A stretch of DNA of 64,000 bases from Ornithodoros turicata (taxonomy: Eukaryota; Arthropoda; Arachnida; Ixodida; Argasidae), in assembly GCF_037126465.1 (NCBI RefSeq), contig NC_088202.1, forward strand, positions 87,524,160 through 87,588,159, written 5' to 3'. The notes beneath the pieces were generated by a model. The model made no database searches, was not told the origin of the DNA, and saw only the letters and a list, made by a program, of their open reading frames with translations. This document shows, in pieces, positions 8,501-19,229 of this stretch. Each line of letters starts with the position of its first letter. Position 1 is the stretch's first letter. Both the position numbers and the translations under genes were made by a program.

Positions 8501-9519
8501 ACAGACAACTGCATAATAACATTTGCTTTGCTGTTAATAACGAGCGAAGCAAATGTGTGCACACCGCAGTTGCAAAAGCTTTCATTGTAAGCATATTGCG
8601 TAGGTTACATCGCAGTCGTAGTAGCGTATAAAGAAATCGTAATGCTGTTAATGCAGACTGTGCAGTTGCGAACGCTTTATTTTTAAAATAAAAGTACCGT
8701 AGCCTGTAGCTCCTTGTTGCACTGGAACACGCCACCGTTCTTTATGCGTAGCGTACGGCAATACATGTCTGGACTCCAAATAACAAAAACTGCGTGTATC
8801 ACAATTAAGCGAAAAAGGGTTAAACCTTCGGCGACCAAACTGTTACAACTTTATCAGTTTTTAGCATTATGAACTATCAAGTATAGGTTAACAACTAACT
8901 GAGCGCTCAAGTACTGTGACAAAATCCCGATTGCCACCGCTGCTCATACCATATCAGCGTCCACGACGCAAATCAACAGAAACTACGTGTATCAAAATCA
9001 GCACCACCGTTATATGCTTTTAATGCTTACTGCGGTTAGAAACGCTTCATTAACTGACGTATCCCCAACGTTCAACATTTCGAGCTCACCATACCAACCA
9101 TACTTCGAGATGCTTCGATTCTCGAAGTCGGGCCGCCGACGCTGCGAACGTATCGCGGTCACGAGGCTATAACGAGCATGACAACGAGGCTCCTTGGCTG
9201 CCGCCGCCGTCGCCCGCAGAAGAGCGCTCTACTTCCCCATTTCTGTTCCCCTTTCTCCCGCTGTCTCCAGCCGTGGTCCCCAACAGAGCAGTGACGTCAT
9301 CTGCGGAGTCCGCTGCTAGCGCCCTCAAGTGGCGACGGGCCCGCAGCGCCCCCAAGCGGTGTACCCGACACCGCAGAGCAAACGATACCCTAATTACCCG
9401 CGTCTTCCGGTACCTCAGATACTCAGGCATCCGTACAAATTGGATACGAAAAATCAACCAAATAGACCGAACGTACAGCAAAGGGACCAAACGACATACC
9501 AGTGCAATTCTATCACAAG
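8501..9519. other. Unannotated spacer
   Basis: No gene recognised. AT-rich to about 9100, then a GC-richer stretch with a perfect CRE-like palindrome TGACGTCA at 9291-9298 and a repeated GCGCCC(T/C)CAAG motif at 9320-9360. This could be an LTR or promoter remnant, but nothing adjacent confirms that. Confidence 0.35.
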
Positions 9520-9795
9520 AAAGGAATTGATAATGATTGAAGAGGACATCTGGTTTAAATCAACTATGAAAAAACACAGCATGCACATGTACAGCAAAAA
9601 CAAACTGGTACCAACTCCCGAACCATTCTACTTCGGAGACAGCGCTAGCGGTCTCCTATTCCAAGCACGCACAGGCTCACTCCTGACACGAAAACGCCTT
9701 TCTCAGCTGTTGGGAAAAAACGATGCCACCTGTACTATGCGAATCTGGCGAAATCGAAGACATCAGCCATATACTCTTAAAGGACGTAAGAACTC
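9520..9795 (+). pseudogene. C-terminal fragment of a non-LTR reverse transcriptase
   Basis: The frame reads ...DSASGLLFQARTGSLLTRKR... and LGKNDATCT, then after a one-base shift CESGEIEDISHILLKD. An RTGSL block followed by a C-x2-C...H segment is typical of the region after the thumb in endonuclease-bearing non-LTR polyproteins. No catalytic RT motif is present, so it is a fragment. The clade cannot be decided. No 3' tail or target duplication found. Confidence 0.5.
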
Positions 9796-10061
9796 CTACC
9801 TGCATGTATTTAGTTACGGGTTTAATAGATGTAATATTGTTCTTCTACGCTTCGTAATTCTATTTACCCAATCTATTGTTCAATTCTTCTCCTTCATAAC
9901 TAGTGCAGCGTTTATACAAAAACGTACTCTCTTTCATATTCGGGCGAGTACACGCACCGCCGTCCAGATACCTCTATCCATCGTTACGTCATCTGAAGAA
10001 TTGTAGCATCCAATCAGACGCCAACGCGGATGTACACATAACGTTCTGCTTTACCTTCGTC

Positions 10062-10277
10062 AAGATGAACTTCACTACATGGCATGCTCCTAGCCAGCCA
10101 TCATCCCAAATAACAACGTTCTCGTCTCTGATTTGTTGAAAACGGGAGGCGTAGCCCATTTTGTAGCCGCGCATAATAGGTACATAATAGGTTTCGCCTC
10201 TCGTTGTCAACAAATCATGGGCGAGAACGTTGTCATTCGGGAAGATGGTTGGCTAGGAGCATGCTATGTGCTGAAGA
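10062..10277. mobile_element. M1 foldback MITE, trimmed ends
   Basis: Arms AAGATGAACTTCACTACATG...and ...GCTATGTGCTGAAGAT surround a shortened loop (GCGCATAATAGGTACATAAT). Both outermost 12-15 bp (CACTCTTAAAA) are missing or replaced. GATTTGTTGAAAACGGGAGG and GGGCGAGAACGTTGTCATTC are well kept. Confidence 0.75.
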
Positions 10278-10549
10278 TACGCACCTATCAAATTCACCTA
10301 TACAAAAGGTGTCACAGACAACACGTTGAAATCGCCGTTTGGAGCCGACACAGTCGGCGGTCTCGCTTGGTACAGTTCATAGCTCCTTTAACGTGTCCAA
10401 CGCTCCACACAACCCCATTATCGATGCAAATTGAGCCCATCCTCGGATTCGGCACCCCCGACAAAGAAGACATGAAAAGAACAAAAAGAACGTTGTTGGC
10501 CTGGAAGAAAGAAACCCAAAGAAAACTCAAGGTGCGTTCTTTTCGCTTG

Positions 10550-10683
10550 CACCTCCTTGCACCCTTCTTTGCCTTTATTTTCCCCTTTTTTCCTGGGAAT
10601 AGCAAGCCGCCATACCGGTGGCTAACCTTTCCCTCTTATTTTTTTATATATAATAAACATATCCCCCCCCCCCCCCCCCCCCC
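10550..10683 (+). mobile_element. 3' end of a poly(C)-tailed LINE
   Basis: GGGAATAGCAAGCCGCCAT, GGCTAACCTTTCCCTCTT and AATAAACATAT are followed by about 22 C. This is the conserved 3' untranslated end shared with copies at 22233, 36318, 40655, 49733 and 56598. No coding sequence of the element is present here. Confidence 0.75.
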
Positions 10684-10849
10684 AGCAAAACGGTTCGGAG
10701 GGTGCAGCACCTTTTCGTTCTTTTCGTCCCCTCCTCGGCGCACTCTTGCGCCGCCCGCGTTCTTTTCGTAGTTCCCTCTGCCCCAGTTTCACGTTGAACT
10801 CAAAAACCTCTAAACCTTCCCGTACGTGAGTGAAGAAGTGTGGAAGCAG

Positions 10850-11209
10850 ACGACATCGTGAAATGGCTGCGACGTCGGTCTTCGAAATCTGGCCCCTGCT
10901 CGACGGATAGAACTCGGAGGCCTCGTACATGTCGGCAAGTTGCTGGACACGGCGTGAAGACAGTCGGAACAAACGTTTGTACTCGAATTCCATGTACCTC
11001 GGCACGACAGTTTCATAATACAGAGGAATTCGACAGCGTTCATGCCTCTCGAGAACTTCGATTGTAGCACAAACCCAGCGCGATTCATAACACTCGTCTT
11101 CTGAGTCCGAATCAACTAGCTCCATAGAGGCTGCAGGACTCGCGTTACACGGCATTACCGTCACAAGAACCAGAAGAATGTGGGACTGAGCGTACGAACA
11201 AAACTCCAC
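10850..11209 (-). pseudogene. PIF/Harbinger transposase N-terminal fragment
   Basis: The minus-strand frame contains an acidic stretch (DSDSEDE), then IPLYYETVVPRYMEFEYKRL and FRLSSRRVQQLADMYEASEF followed by YPSSRG. This layout (E-rich leader, F-x-x-x-FRLS block, helix, YP-x2-RG) is what I know from the region upstream of the catalytic core in HARBI1-like transposases. No DDE core follows: the frame runs instead into basic, low-complexity sequence and the LINE insertion. HARBI1-type proteins are about 350-400 residues, so most of the protein is missing. Confidence 0.5.
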
Positions 11210-11257
11210 GCTCTACGAAAACTCAAAACTACGCAGCTACAGCCCTGCTTCGTAGCA

Positions 11258-11506
11258 CACTCTTAAAAATGAACTTCACAGCATAGCACGCTCCGAGCCA
11301 ACCATCATCTCAAATGATATCGTTATCTGCCCTGATTTGTTGAAAACGGGAGGCGTACGCCTTTTCTGTGACAATTATGAACAGCATAAGTGTCACAAAA
11401 AAGGCGTACGCCTCCCGTTTCCATCAAATCAGAGCAGATAACGATATCATTTGAGATGATGGTTGGCTAGGAGCGTGCTATGCGGTGAAGTTCTTTTTTA
11501 AGAGTG
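11258..11506. mobile_element. M1 foldback MITE (complete)
   Basis: Near-perfect palindrome of 249 bp beginning CACTCTTAAAAATGAACTTC and ending TTAAGAGTG. Flanked on both sides by CA (11256-11257, 11507-11508). The loop is TGACAATTATGAACAGCATA. Closest sister of 454-701. Confidence 0.85.
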
Positions 11507-11985
11507 CAGACGACAGTGCCTCCCCCCCCCCCCCCCCCGGCGCACAATTGCATTCTTTTCAAGGGTTTAGTCCCTTTGCACCTTTCACTAAACTGGTTTT
11601 CGCGGTCTTCCCAACCCAGAAAACCGGGGATTTAGGTGCAGCACTTTTGCCGAAAAGAACGCACTTTCAGAGAGGCTACCAACAGCGCAGCAATCCCCCC
11701 AACCATCACTCAACTGAAACCGAAATTGAAACAAGAAAATAGCCAGGACACGGAAAAGGGTTACCGCTAGCAACTACACCCAACCAAACCAAGCTCAACA
11801 GCGCCCCCTGAACCCGCTTCTCTTTGTCTTTTTCTTTTTTGTCCAGGCACTACCTGGACTTCGCTTGTGGTACCTAGTGTTTCCTAGAGTCACTAAATAG
11901 TGACTTTAGTGACTCTAGTGTTTCCAGTCCTGTTTCAAAAGGAACGAGGCGAACCTGAACCTGAACAATAGCTGATCCTTCTACT
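11507..11985. other. Unannotated spacer with a C-run
   Basis: Contains about 17 consecutive C at 11522-11538 and a short palindromic block AGTCACTAAATAGTGACT near 11890. No gene recognised apart from the right end of the Harbinger-like remnant. Confidence 0.4.
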
Positions 11986-11989
11986 CACC

Positions 11990-12220
11990 GGAGATAATCC
12001 GTCTATTGGGGGCTGCCCACTACCCCAATGCCGACACGACTGCATGAGATGTAAAATGACAATGAGGAGACGAGGGGGGAGATACGGTAACAGGGTCGCA
12101 CATCAGGATTAAAGAACATAAAGGAGACCGGTGTCTTGCAGAAAACGCAGGAAAATCTGCAGGGCACGACGGTGTTGCAAGAGGTCGGTCCAGGGCCCAA
12201 GGACTGTCGCCAAAGTGAAC
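11990..12220 (-). pseudogene. C-terminal tip and 3' UTR of an RNase H LINE
   Basis: Read on the minus strand, about 12215-12110 encodes TLATVLGPWTDLLQHRRALQ and IFLRFLQDTGLLYVL then a stop. This is the conserved C-terminus of the RNase H LINEs in this window (compare LAAILGPCQSHMQHRRCL at 43.6 kb). A short UTR follows down to about 11990. Confidence 0.6.
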
Positions 12221-12309
12221 GGAGCGGCAGTGATCACATGGCAGTGAAACATGCCATCACTTGCCTTCAACTCTTTATTAATGAGGAATTACACTTCAGA
12301 AAAAGCCAT

Positions 12310-13830
12310 AGATCGAGAAGTTACCCGCCAAAAAGAACTCGTTACAAGTTAAGTTACCGCGTGCAAAATGTAACTAAGTTAATAACGAAGTTCTTCCGCA
12401 TGAAATCTAACTCGCAGTTACTGAGTTACTTTAAAAAAAAAAGAACGAGGTACTTCCAAGTTACTTCGGACACAAAATAGCGTTACGCAGGTGCAGCGCG
12501 CGTGAGCAGTTGAGTTAGACCTTGAGTTGCATGCGGAGGAGTGCAACACACTTAGATCGTTTTCCTTTATGCCCAACAATAGACCTCTCCCTGTTTGGAA
12601 ATAAATGATATCATAGTGTTCGACAGCGCCAAAATTTGGTAGAATTGAACTACGCTCGAAGCTAGAGGTGAACAAGGTCGCGCCCGAAAGCCACGGCCTT
12701 GAGGGGATTAGGACATGATCCCTTGAAGGGACGCAACCTTCGGTCGTATGTTTCTTTCAATGCCAGTTCGTGGAACCCATCCGTCCTTCCGGTTCGTTTC
12801 GGTTTCAGTCTGTCTACCAATGTCATGATGACGTTTCTCTGGTAGAGGTTTATTCGAACGCTTTCCATCTTACCCCCCCCCCCCCACCCCCTGTGGGCGC
12901 ACAACGGTTCAGCTTCACTTCAATGGCAGCGGTTCTTAGTTCCTGAATAAAATACTGTCAGTCATTGAATATCAGGTTTTATGGCAAAATATGTCCTGAA
13001 AGAAAGGGAGAGAAAGCAAGGAAATGTGTGGACGTGAGTGAAATGCGAGTTAACAGTAACTTGGAACTTAACTTAAGTTACTTTAGTAAAGTTACCAAAA
13101 AAAGGAACGAGTTCCTCTGAAAGTTACCACGGCGCAAAAGTACCAAGTTAAGTTACAAGTTACCAAAAAAAGGAACTTAGTTACTTGTAACGAGTTACCT
13201 CGAACTCTGGAAAAAGCTGATACTCGAAATTTGACGTCCGTCCTTCGTGTTCCGTGTCTCTCGGCCCCTTACCACGAGTCTATATCAGTTTGCTTGGACC
13301 TTCTCCCTTTTTTCCGAAGTGGGGGTGATTGGAGATTAGGAAAACACAAGAAAAAAAGCACCGGTTTTCGTGCCACCGATCACCAACGGTTCCCAAAAAC
13401 AGACGAGGGGCTGCGTCATAATTAGGGCGCTCAGAAAAGACAGCAAAATCAGCAAAGACAAGAAAAGGCTAGAAGTCGAAACGCGTTTTTTGTAGCCATA
13501 GCACAATTGGTGCCCATTCTTGGGAATGAGTGATGGTCGGAGATTACGGAAACAAGAGAAAAGACAACAACACATCCAGAGAGGGACTGTAATAATACGT
13601 GGTCGTGCGTCACGCAGGTCAAATCTGCACGCATTGCGCCACACGGAGTGCCGAAATGTGCTCCCCCGCGCTGAAGAAAAGGAACGATTAACGCCAGTAA
13701 CGAGTTACCAATTTTTGTAACTGATTCCGTTACTATTACCATTTTTTAAAAAGTAACTGAATCGTTACTTGGTTACCAAAAAAAGTAACCGTTACCAAGT
13801 AACGAGTTAGGCACAACTCTGCCTCAAGCA
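12310..13830. repeat. Three clusters of GTTACC / TAACTT motifs
   Basis: Clusters at about 12318-12490, 13045-13215 and 13690-13815 are built from irregular variants of GTTACC, AAGTTACTT, AACGAGTTAC and AAAAAAAGGAAC. Cluster 2 ends ACCTCGAACTCTGG and cluster 3 ends GAGTTAGGCACAACTCTG, resembling inverted ends. No transposase in between. The sequence between clusters holds nothing I recognise. A related cluster is at 51063-51230. Confidence 0.5.
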
Positions 13831-15240
13831 TAGTAAGCACTTCAAACCACTAGTCCTTCCAAAGTTGGAATATGCAACCTCCGTGTGGGATACTGATCAC
13901 GTCACAATCTCGTACTCAACAGGAACAGTACAACAACAACAACAACAACAATAAATGATGACGATGAGATGGGGTGTTTCACCGCGGTGGTGCGGTACCC
14001 TACCCCATTGCACGTGGAACATTATGTGAAGATGATGAAGGAAGGATTAAAATGCAAGAAAGAACTAAAGCGTCTGGAGCAATCCAGTGGACGACAGGAA
14101 GTCCATGAACAGGTGAAGAACCTGACGATGTAGCACAGCATCTTCATAGGGGCCAATGAGTGCTGCTAATGTGAGCAGCCTCTTGCTGATACGGGCAAGC
14201 TCATCACACAATATCCGCCTTTGCGGGCAGTAGAGTGAGCATTCTATAAGAACTTGTGCTGGGCGGTCGCCACGACACAGCAGGTGGAACATAGACCCGT
14301 GTCACAGCATCTGATCATGCACTTGAATTGTGGGGTGAAAGCCACATTGAGCCGGAGTCTACGCAGGAGGGAGGTAAAATGGCGTAAGAGACGGGCAGGG
14401 AAAGAAAACGACGAATTTGGGTCTACCGAATGCATGAGAGGTTGAGCCGTGATGTCCCGGCGCCATTGCTGCAGAGCCAAGGGTTGAAACCATGCAGTTA
14501 GTAGGGCCCTTCTGTCACCTCTCGACAGCACAATGGGCACGGCTGACGGGGACTCGTGGGCAGCCGCTGCTACTCTGTCAGGCTCCTCATTGCCTCTTAG
14601 ACCGCAGTGACCTCGAACCCACTGCAGGGATATATGATGACCTTCATCATGTAGACGCTGAACTTGGTGGAGAATTCTACTACGATGGAGGCTAGAGACC
14701 CACGGAGCCCCATGGTTGCCACACATTGCAGAGCAGTCCGCGAATCGGTATAGACCACCCAGGCACGCGGAGAAAGTTGGGAGATCTGCTGCAGAAACAG
14801 TAGAATGGCATACAGCTCCGCCGATGTTGATGACGTACGCTGTGACAGACGATATCCACGTGCGACTGCATTAGATGGGACAACAAAAGCAGACGACGAA
14901 CCATCCGGTGTGGAAGATCCGTCAGTGAAGACGGCAGTGTGGTCAGGATATTTGAGGTGCATCATGTGCGCTGCCAACTGCTGAAGAACTAAAGGTGGCA
15001 CTTGATGCTTTGGAACAGAAACAGTACAAAACAGGGCAGCCTGATACATATTCGGTAATTGCAACCGCCCCGCCAGTGTTACTGCTAACCTCTGCTTTCC
15101 ACTCGCCGAACAATAACTCGACTCTGTGTATTCCACAAAATTTATTACCATATTAATCACCTTAGAGGATCGGCGAAGCGGCAACTCGCCGGGGAGGAAG
15201 ACGGCTAGCCCCGCTGTTGTGTCTGTGTAGTTAGTGGTAG
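13822..15240 (+). pseudogene. CR1/Jockey-like RT C-terminal fragment, split by an antisense LINE
   Basis: Left part 13822-13933 encodes KPLVLPKLEYATSVWDTDHV then ISYSTGTVQ. After removing 13934-15029 it continues NRAA-x-YIFGN, TASVT-like sequence and LEDRRSGNSPGR. The combined pattern, LEYA-SVWD ... VQNRAA-YI-GN, is the thumb/C-terminal signature of CR1/Jockey-type reverse transcriptases. Several stops and frame changes are present. The catalytic palm is absent. Confidence 0.6.
13934..15019 (-). mobile_element. 5'-truncated RNase H LINE (copy A)
   Basis: Minus-strand element inserted in the RT fragment above; AACAGTACAA is duplicated at 13924-13933 and 15020-15029. It encodes an RNase H domain (HTAVFTDGSS, SAELYAILL, VVYTDSRTAL, HCGLRGNEEPDRVA: the D-E-D-D set is present) and the C-terminal block RLRLNVAFTPQF, a Cys-rich segment and LFMDFLSSTGLLQTL. 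At least two frameshifts (near 14690 and 14260) break it. The 3' UTR ends in (TTG)n, seen as CAACAA on the plus strand. No RT palm or endonuclease. Confidence 0.8.
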
Positions 15241-15330
15241 TTAGTAACAGTTAGTGGTAGTTAGTAACAGTTAGTGATAGTTAGGGGTGGATAGTGCTGG
15301 GTAGTGGTAGTGGGTAGGTGGTGGGTCGGC
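15228..15330. repeat. Short tandem repeat, unit about 20 bp
   Basis: TTAGTGGTAGTTAGTAACAG repeats about 2.5 times from 15228, degrading into GTAGTGGTAGTGGG. No gene. Confidence 0.6.
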
Positions 15331-16464
15331 TGTAAACGCAAAAAGAAATGTGTAAGAGAATACGTCTAATGCTAGAAAATAGAATAGAAATAGAAAGAAA
15401 AAAATGGAAACGTAGGTCACACTGGTGCGACCAGCTGCGTCTAATGCTAACGCATTTAAGCCGCATTCATTACATTAATCGTCCTTCGATTTTTTTTCCG
15501 TAATGAGTATCGTGTTTTTAAGTACTTTTAGGTACTTAACACCGAGAATCTACATCAATGGGGCTGCCCTAACTGGGGCAGGCCATTATCCGCAGTCCTA
15601 CTTTGTGACACGTGAGGCATGTCGTCACACAATATAGGCTCACCACAGCACTTATGCAGACACTCCTAATAATTAGCGTACTTTTTGTTTATCTCAGCGT
15701 TTAGTTGTTTATACCTACTCATGCTTTTGTCGATAAAAGTATTGTTGTCGTTCTTCATTGAGATGCGTGTAGAATATTTATAGAATTTTCATTTTCATTC
15801 ATACGCAAGCACGAGGCATGTTATTCAACACACCAGGCAAATCGCTAATATAGTTATCATTTATGACTTTTCGAGAAGATGGAGGAAAGTAGCTGCAAAA
15901 GTAGTACTTTTGCAGAGTACTTTTTCAAAAGTAACTGTACTGGTGTTTTTCTTTGTTGGTTTTTTGATGGGGTGTGTGGAATTGTAATTCTCAAGAATCC
16001 GCGCCAAAACGTAAAGCAGGCTTCACTTAATCCACTAAGGCATTGGGTGAAGCCTAACTCCACCCTGCCCATAGGCGCCATGCGTTTGGAACACGTTTTT
16101 ACAAATAATTCCGTTTCTATCCAAGTAATTGATATGCACTCGACGAATTGCTGAGTATGCTATGAAACGAGCAATTTCACATTAGCATTTCACAAATTAG
16201 CACATTATGTGAACAGTTGTGTTGGTTCCATGGGGGGCTACTGAAATACATGTATCTCTATGAAGAAATGCGATCCTATCAGGAACCAACAGATATTTCT
16301 CCACGAACAAATAACTTTACAGGTTTGTAATTGAATGCCTGCAGTATAAGAATCCCAGAGTGCATTTTGATAAACGAAATAGTTTGGGAGATATAAGACC
16401 CCAAAGTTGGCCAAAATGGCGAAAATTGAGCCAAAAGCAGCGGCGTAGGCAACGAAATACGCTT
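15331..16464. other. Unannotated spacer with a SINE-body scrap
   Basis: At about 15580-15640, TTATCCGCAGTCCTACTTTG and CACGTGAGGCATG match the type 2 SINE body at 7400-7450. Otherwise no gene or repeat recognised. Confidence 0.4.
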
Positions 16465-16465
16465 T

Positions 16466-17638
16466 GAATAAGGCTTTGAACGTATTATTCACAAGAGATT
16501 GTCGGCTTTCTTTGAGAAATATGATGTCATTACTGACCGTCAGTTCGGGTTTCGTAAGTCACGTTCAACTGAGACCGCACTTTTATGTCAAAAAGAACAA
16601 ATCAATCGCAACATCGAAAATAGACAATTCATCTTAGCAGTCTACATCGACCTCACAAAGGCGTTTGACCTTCTTGACCACTCAGTATTACTAAACAAAC
16701 TAGAGAAATTCGAAATTCGTGGCAATGCACTTTTGCTTCTTTCTTCGTATTTAACTTCACGTGAGCAGTCTCAATAGAGGGGTATTGCTCCGATAAACTG
16801 AATTGTTTCCATTCGTGAATATCATGACCGGTGTTCCGCAGGGCAGCATCTTAGGGCCCTTGCTGTTTAGCCTGTACACTAACGACATTGTTAATGTTGC
16901 GACCGATGCTACGTTTTTTATTTATGCAGATGATACTGCCATATTTTTCGCTGGTGCCACAGTTGAGGCAGTAACTCGGATGGCAAACACCGCCCTTCAG
17001 GCAATAAGTCACTGGGCAGAAATTAACCATTTACTTAAAATTACTAACAAAACGAAAGCTGTACTATATAAGCAAAAAAAAAAAAACAAGTAGTAAATAA
17101 CTTAGTTGATGTATATCTGGGCCGTGATCAGGTTGAAACAGCAAAGGTCGTTAAGACCTTTGGTGTATATTTTTCCGAAGACCTATCCTGGGAGTGCTAC
17201 ATATCCCATGTAAAGGTCAAAATATCAAGGTCGATAGGACTTTCGAACCGTCTGCGTCATGTCTTGGCTTTGAGGGTGAAATTACTTGTATACAATTTAA
17301 TTTCTTCGGTCTTGCGCTATTACCTTTTAGTCTGGGGCACAGGAACGCTGAGAAACATAACTAGTTTACTGACCCGTGCAGCTGTTGTTCCTTTGCAACA
17401 CTCACATGTAAATATTACGAGACTATCGGAGGAGAAACTCAAACATGTATTGCCTTGCAGACTACTAATCCACATTCCAAAGCACATGCTATCTCACTCT
17501 TCTCAGCAACTAATCCCTGCTTTGCCTTCTTCGATTCTAAAATGCCTTCCTTGTTCGCTCGACACCCGACCGTATGTAAACAAACTCCGACGATTTAAAC
17601 TGTTTCCCCACTTCTCCGAGTTCAACTACGAAGTATGA
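16466..17638 (+). pseudogene. CR1/L2-like reverse transcriptase fragment
   Basis: Three frame segments spell a non-LTR RT: FERIIHKRLSAFFEKYDVIT, DRQFGFRKSRSTETAL, then AVYIDLTKAFDLLDHSVLLN (motif A), a frame change near 16780, GVPQGSILGPLLFSLYTNDI (motif B region) and FIYADDTAIFF (motif C, YADD intact), then the thumb FGVYFSEDLSWECYISHVK and LRYYLLVWGTG. A second frame change follows the A-run near 17080. Endonuclease and RNase H are absent; the C-terminus ends RFKLFPHFSEFNYEV. The style fits CR1/L2/Jockey rather than the RNase H LINEs nearby. Confidence 0.8.
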
Positions 17639-17639
17639 G

Positions 17640-18183
17640 ATGACGAGCAGACAAATTTGATTCCTTTTTCATGAAACATGCCAATTTGTGTGTATTAAAA
17701 ACTGAAATAGATGAACATAATGCGGTCGACACCGCATTCCCTACGCTGGCATTGCTCGGAGACCTCCTTTCGTGCGCCATCTTGGAAGTTCGGGGCGCCA
17801 CCTGTAGTTCACCAGTAGCTCGCCACCTGTAGTTCGCCACCGAGTTCACTGAGAGCAAAGATCACGAACTAGCACCGTGCAACGGAGTTCGGTAGACTTG
17901 GACCGAAGAGTCACAGAAAGACGATTATATCCTCCCCAAGATAAACGGTATTGTTCACTGAAAAGTAGCCCATGTCTTTCAGACTCATTTTGGGAACGTT
18001 CGGTGAGACGACGAAACAAAGAGAGAGAAGGGGAAATCCCGACAGGGAAAGGGGAACGGGGGAGAGTTCATGTCCAGTACGCCACGTGATGGAGGCTCCC
18101 GTAACTAAACTCCGCTGTCGCGGATTCCTGGTCATTTAGCTGCTTCTAAAACAGAGAGAGAAACAGATACAAGTACAGACTAC
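17640..18183. other. Unannotated spacer
   Basis: A short direct repeat CGCCACCTGTAGTTC occurs at 17796 and 17821. No gene recognised. Confidence 0.4.
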
Positions 18184-19229
18184 AATAAAATATGTAATCT
18201 TATTTAGGGGTTCTTTTCTTTTTTATTCGACACCAATTTTTTTTTATTTAAAAACTATAGAGCTGCATAAATTTCGTTTCCGCATGTTGATTAAACGGCC
18301 AGGCAGACATCCTGTAGTACATTGTATGCAACTACTGGACAACTAATTAACCAAAAATTCATCAATAATTAACTTATTCATTAGATGTTTTCTGGAAAAT
18401 GCGAGATAGCATAACTGGAGCCAGACATGATTCAAATCCGTCTTTCTTATTAAACACCATGAGAAACGAACGTACCTTGAGATATATATTCCCGAATTTT
18501 GCTATGCAAATGAGGCGAAACCAAAACTCCGCACTACACGAGCGCAGAAAGAGCGACAGCCATTTCACGTAAAAGAGGGTCATGTGTTTTGAAGCGATGG
18601 TGCTGAGTGGAGTATAGGCACTATAATCTGTTGGCCAATCTGGTGATCGCTGTTCGGCCCAGATAAGGCCGAGGTCGTGTCGTTCCTGCGCTCCAGAAGT
18701 GCGTAGTTTCGGTTTCGGCTCTTTTTTTGTTTGTTTGTTTCGATTCTGTGTTGTTGACGCCGCGAAGCAACTATGGCTATGAGCGCCGTACAGATGTGGA
18801 CAGATGGAGACAGGACAGCAGGAAAAAGTGGGGGAACCCAGAGAAAACCTCTGACAGCACAGCCGGTAGTAGGATACGAACCCACCACCTCCCAGTCTTC
18901 AGCACGACCTCACTGGTCGGCTCACTTCCTTAGCAAAATTGGGGAATTTATATCTCAAGGTACGTTCGCTTCGGTACGTTTAATAAGAACAATGAATTTG
19001 AATAATGACTACCTCCAATTGTGTTATCACGCATTTCCCGGAAAACATCTAATTAATAAGTCAATTATTGAATTTTAGCTAAATAGTCGTCCTGTGTAGT
19101 TGCATAAGCTGTCTACAGGCCTGTCCGTCTTTCCGTATAACTCACTTGCGGAAACGAGATTTATGCAGCTCTAATAGTTTTTTTAATAAAAAATATGTGT
19201 CGAATAAAAAAAGACCCTATATGTGTAAT
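18184..19229. mobile_element. Foldback element with about 320-bp diverged arms
   Basis: 18184-18510 and 18930-19229 are inverted copies. Shared landmarks are TTTATTCGACAC, AGAGCTGCATAAAT, TCGTTTCCGCA, TTAGATGTTTTC and ACGTACCTTGAGATATA, read in opposite directions. The centre holds the SINE at 18722-18916. Related single arms lie near 35200 and 36450. No transposase seen. Confidence 0.65.
18722..18916 (-). mobile_element. tRNA-derived SINE (type 1)
   Basis: Minus strand: CCAGTGAGGTCGTGCTG (A-box region), GGTGGGTTCGTATCC (B-box), GCTGTGCTGTCAGAGG body and a tail of AAAC repeats. The internal TCGGCACAGTTCCC part of copy 2788 is missing here. TCGGCTC lies on both sides (18715-18721, 18917-18923), a possible 7-bp target duplication. 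Confidence 0.7.

Larger units (their letters stand above)
10526..11668 (-). mobile_element. PIF/Harbinger-like DNA transposon remnant with nested insertions
   Basis: AAGGTGCGTTCTTTTCG at about 10528 and the inverted CGAAAAGAACGCACTTT at about 11652 could be its terminal inverted repeats. Between them lie a transposase fragment (minus, 10850-11209), a poly(C)-tailed LINE end (10550-10683) and an M1 MITE (11258-11506). The boundaries are tentative because I could not match a 3-bp target duplication. Confidence 0.45.

Noticed and set aside
9291..9298. Perfect CRE palindrome TGACGTCA as a promoter
   Set aside because: A single 8-base site without a downstream gene, TATA box or initiator is not enough evidence.
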